Source of the DNA: Pirellulaceae bacterium
GTDB lineage: Bacteria > Planctomycetota > Planctomycetia > Pirellulales > Pirellulaceae
Assembly: GCA_013002105.1 (NCBI GenBank)
Contig: JABDKS010000263.1
Location: forward strand, 1 to 9,150
DNA length: 9,150 bases
Direction: 5' to 3'
Part shown: piece by piece, positions 7,102-9,150 of the stretch
How the letters are laid out: each line of letters opens with the position of its first letter
How positions within the stretch are numbered: the stretch's first letter is position 1
The notes under the pieces: generated by a model
The model's input: the letters and a program-made list of their open reading frames with translations, nothing else
Told to the model about the DNA's origin: nothing
Database searches by the model: none
Made by a program: the position numbers and the translations under genes

Positions 7102-8796
7102 ATGACGCCAAAGTTTCTAGCCGCGAACCGCATGGTTCGCAATTTATGTTCGGCGATTTGTTGCCTTGCGCTCATGGGATTGCTGGTCGCGGCGGTTGGG
7201 TGTGGTTCCAAATCTAACACATCCATCGGGACCGCCGCCCGTACCGACGATATGGCTCCGATGTCTAAACGTGCGGCAGCACCCAGTGCCATCGTCGATT
7301 TTGAAAGTGAGTCAGCCGAAATGCCCGATATGGCGCCGGATGAAGGTGTCGGCCCGGGGATGGCCGGTGATCAGCACGACAAGATCGTCGAAAACCCGTT
7401 CATGCGTGTATTGGATCATCCACTGAGCACGTTCTCGGTCGACGTTGACACGGCATCGTATAGCAAAGTCCGGCAGCACTTGCTCGGTTACGGAAGATTG
7501 CCGCGGCCCGATGCCGTTCGTATCGAAGAACTCGTCAACTACTTTGCCTACGATTACCAACCGCCCACGACCGACCAGAGCGAACCGTTTGCAACCCACA
7601 TCGCCATCGCACAAGCACCGTGGAATCCCAAGCACCGATTAGCACGTGTCGCGCTCAAGGGTCGCGTGATGGACAACAACGTGCGTCCGGCAAGCAATCT
7701 GGTTTTACTGGTGGATACGTCGGGATCGATGAAGTCGCCCAACAAACTGCCGCTGTTGCAACGCGCACTAGGCTTGCTCTTACAACAGTTAAACGAAAAC
7801 GATCGCGTCGCGGTCGTCGCATACGCCGGCTCGGCCGGCTTGGTCCTGGACAGTACACCGGCAACCGAACAATCGACCATCATGCGGTCGTTCTCGCGAC
7901 TCAAAGCCGGGGGCAGCACCAACGGCGGACAAGGTTTGCAATTGGCCTACCAGATCGCACGCGACAATTTTGTCGCCGGCGGCACCAATCGGATTTTGTT
8001 GTGCACCGACGGCGATTTTAATGTCGGACAAACCAGCGATGATCAGCTTGTCACCATGGTCGAAAAAGAATCCAAGAGCGGCATCGACTTGACCGTGCTG
8101 GGATTTGGCATGGGCAATCTGAACGACGCCATGCTGGAACAAATCAGCGGTAAGGGGAACGGCAACTACGCCTTTATCGATACGTTCAACGAAGCGAGAA
8201 AGGTTCTGCAAGACCAGCTTGCTGGAACGCTGGTCACGATTGCTAAAGATGTCAAGATTCAAGTCGAATTTAACCCGGCCCATGTCGCCGCCTACCGACT
8301 GATCGGATACGAAAACCGAATGCTGGAGTCGGAGGACTTCAATGACGACAAGAAGGATGCCGGCGAAATCGGAGCGGGGCATGCCGTGACCGCGTTGTAC
8401 GAAATCATTCCGACGGGCACCGAAATCGATGCAGACATTGCTAAAGTCGACCAACTGAAATACCAGCAAGCACCTAAGCCTTCGGCAGCCTCCCAGTCGG
8501 GTGAACTGCTGACATTGAAACTGCGTTACAAACTGCCAGGCGAGGACGAAAGCAAGTTGCTGGAACACGTCGTGATGGACAGTGGAGCGTCGTTTGATCA
8601 GGCCGATACGGAATTTCAGTTTGCCGCAGCCGTGGCTGGCTTCGGCATGCTGCTGCGTGAAAGTGAACACGGCGGCGATTGGACCTACGACGCGGTCGCC
8701 GAGGTCGCCGGAGGAGCAGTCGGCAGCGATCCATTCGGATTGCGTCAAGAATTTTTGGAAATGGTTACGTCAGCCAACACGTTGGCGTCGAAGTAA
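7102..8796 (+). CDS. VWA-domain lipoprotein with DUF3520 C-terminal domain (YfbK-like)
   Basis: A 564-residue envelope protein. The N terminus carries a hydrophobic stretch (about 14-33) ending VAAVGC, a plausible lipobox with lipidated Cys34, then a low-complexity Ser/Ala/Met/Pro linker to about residue 90. A conserved N-terminal domain (about 94-190, containing NPFMRVLDHPLSTFSVDVDT and RIEELVNYFAYDY) precedes the von Willebrand A domain (about 196-375). The metal-ion-dependent adhesion site is intact: DTSGSM (205-210), Thr273 in GGSTNGG and Asp303 in CTDGDFNVG. The DUF3520 domain (about 382-562) contains YRLIGYENRMLESEDFNDD and AVTALYEIIP. Such proteins probably bind partners through a divalent metal; no enzyme activity is expected. 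The ATG at 7102 follows an AGG ten bases upstream; Met11 (7132) would also leave a signal peptide. It stands alone, with a 288-base gap before it and repeats after it. Confidence 0.93.
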   Translation: MTPKFLAANRMVRNLCSAICCLALMGLLVAAVGCGSKSNTSIGTAARTDDMAPMSKRAAAPSAIVDFESESAEMPDMAPDEGVGPGMAGDQHDKIVENPFMRVLDHPLSTFSVDVDTASYSKVRQHLLGYGRLPRPDAVRIEELVNYFAYDYQPPTTDQSEPFATHIAIAQAPWNPKHRLARVALKGRVMDNNVRPASNLVLLVDTSGSMKSPNKLPLLQRALGLLLQQLNENDRVAVVAYAGSAGLVLDSTPATEQSTIMRSFSRLKAGGSTNGGQGLQLAYQIARDNFVAGGTNRILLCTDGDFNVGQTSDDQLVTMVEKESKSGIDLTVLGFGMGNLNDAMLEQISGKGNGNYAFIDTFNEARKVLQDQLAGTLVTIAKDVKIQVEFNPAHVAAYRLIGYENRMLESEDFNDDKKDAGEIGAGHAVTALYEIIPTGTEIDADIAKVDQLKYQQAPKPSAASQSGELLTLKLRYKLPGEDESKLLEHVVMDSGASFDQADTEFQFAAAVAGFGMLLRESEHGGDWTYDAVAEVAGGAVGSDPFGLRQEFLEMVTSANTLASK

Positions 8797-8826
8797 CGAT
8801 AAAAGCGGCCGGGCCTGAGCATCTGA

Positions 8827-9150
8827 CAACCGACGCTAGCGCGTAAACGGCTAGTGCTCTTGAACCAGCCGTTTAGGCGATAGCCTCGGTTCCAGCATAC
8901 GACAACCGGCGTTATTGCGCATATGGCCAACGCGATTGAACCAGCCGATCGGCGATAGCCGCGGTTCTGCCATCCATTAACCGACGCTAGCGCGTAACGG
9001 CTAGTGCGTTTGAACCAGCCGTTTAGGCGATAGCCTCGGTTCCAGCATCCGACAACCGGCGCTATTGCGCATACGGCCAACGCGTTTGAACCAGCCGATC
9101 GGCGATAGCCGCGGTATTGCCATCCATTAACCGACGCTAGCGCGTAACGG
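8827..9150. repeat. Tandem array of 75-base monomers in a two-monomer (A-B) 150-base pattern, cut by right edge
   Basis: Most of the 354 bases after the VWA gene is repeats; 8797-8826 holds nothing I recognise. Monomers are A1 (8827-8902), B1 (8903-8977), A2 (8978-9052), B2 (9053-9127) and partial A3 (9128-9150). A1 and A2 differ at about five positions including one extra A, as do B1 and B2. A and B are clearly related but much more diverged, so the 150-base pair was duplicated as a unit. Every full monomer has TTGAACCAGCCG, GGCGATAGCC and CGGT. GGC-GATA-GCC is a small hairpin flanked by A and T in A copies (AGGC...GCCT, 8875-8886) and C and G in B copies (8950-8961). GAACC pairs with GGTTC around it in A1, B1 and A2, but not in B2. 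A copies also contain CGCTAGCG and ACGGCT...AGCCGT. No protein-coding potential is evident. Confidence 0.85.

Noticed and set aside
6981..7217. A 78-codon plus-strand frame starting in the VWA leader
   Set aside because: It passes through the stem-loop and overlaps the start of the VWA gene in another frame. Its composition looks random and no domain is visible.
7789..8748. A 319-codon open frame on the minus strand
   Set aside because: It lies wholly antisense to the VWA lipoprotein gene, whose protein is clearly recognisable. The translation has no recognisable domain and looks like mirrored codon bias.
8745..9080. A 111-codon open frame on the minus strand with repeated peptides such as CWNRGYRLNGWFK
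   Set aside because: The peptide repeats merely translate the DNA tandem repeat, and the frame overlaps the 3' end of the VWA gene. The repeat carries stems rather than coding signals.
8827..9150. CRISPR array
   Set aside because: There are no short conserved repeats separated by unique spacers. All parts of the unit recur, with a 75/150-base period.

Overview
The window looks like chromosomal DNA of a planctomycete, most likely a Rhodopirellula-like member of the Pirellulaceae. The main reason is the adjacent pair of a large PSCyt1-PSCyt2-PSD1 cytochrome protein and a Tat-exported DUF1501 protein, an arrangement typical of this phylum. Moderate GC content, weak or absent Shine-Dalgarno sequences, and a YfbK-type VWA/DUF3520 lipoprotein fit the same placement. 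The genus is an inference.

Layout. Positions 1-1109 (+) hold the C-terminal part of an aminopeptidase N (PepN), cut by the left edge. Positions 1110-1354 are a hairpin-rich convergent intergenic stretch. Positions 1355-2224 (-) encode a phytanoyl-CoA dioxygenase (PhyH) family Fe(II)/2-oxoglutarate oxygenase with an intact His-Asp-His triad. A 121-base divergent intergenic region follows; a perfect palindrome overlapping an extended -10 promoter sits almost on the next start codon. Positions 2346-5288 (+) encode a 980-residue secreted cytochrome-like PSCyt1/PSCyt2/PSD1 protein. After 31 bases, 5320-6813 (+) encode the DUF1501 protein, very probably in the same operon. Positions 6814-7101 are intergenic, with a weak hairpin, a possible promoter and a striking 21-base-pair stem-loop in the leader of the next gene. 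Positions 7102-8796 (+) encode a lipoprotein with a VWA domain. Positions 8797-9150 are non-coding and hold a tandem array of 75-base monomers in a 150-base two-monomer pattern, running off the right edge.

How the genes work together. The two-gene cytochrome/DUF1501 operon is the core of the window. Both products carry export signals, so they probably act together outside the cytoplasm. The cytochrome protein has two CxxCH haem sites, and DUF1501 is a relative of the alkaline phosphatase/sulfatase superfamily. The biochemical role of such pairs is not established. PepN (cytoplasmic peptide turnover), the oxygenase (small-molecule hydroxylation, substrate unknown) and the VWA lipoprotein (probable metal-dependent protein interaction at the envelope) appear to be independent units.

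The least explained material is non-coding: the two-monomer tandem repeat with a base-pair-preserving change in its hairpin, the long leader stem-loop, and the palindromic, apparently leaderless promoter. I do not see a phage, transposon, CRISPR array or defence system here.
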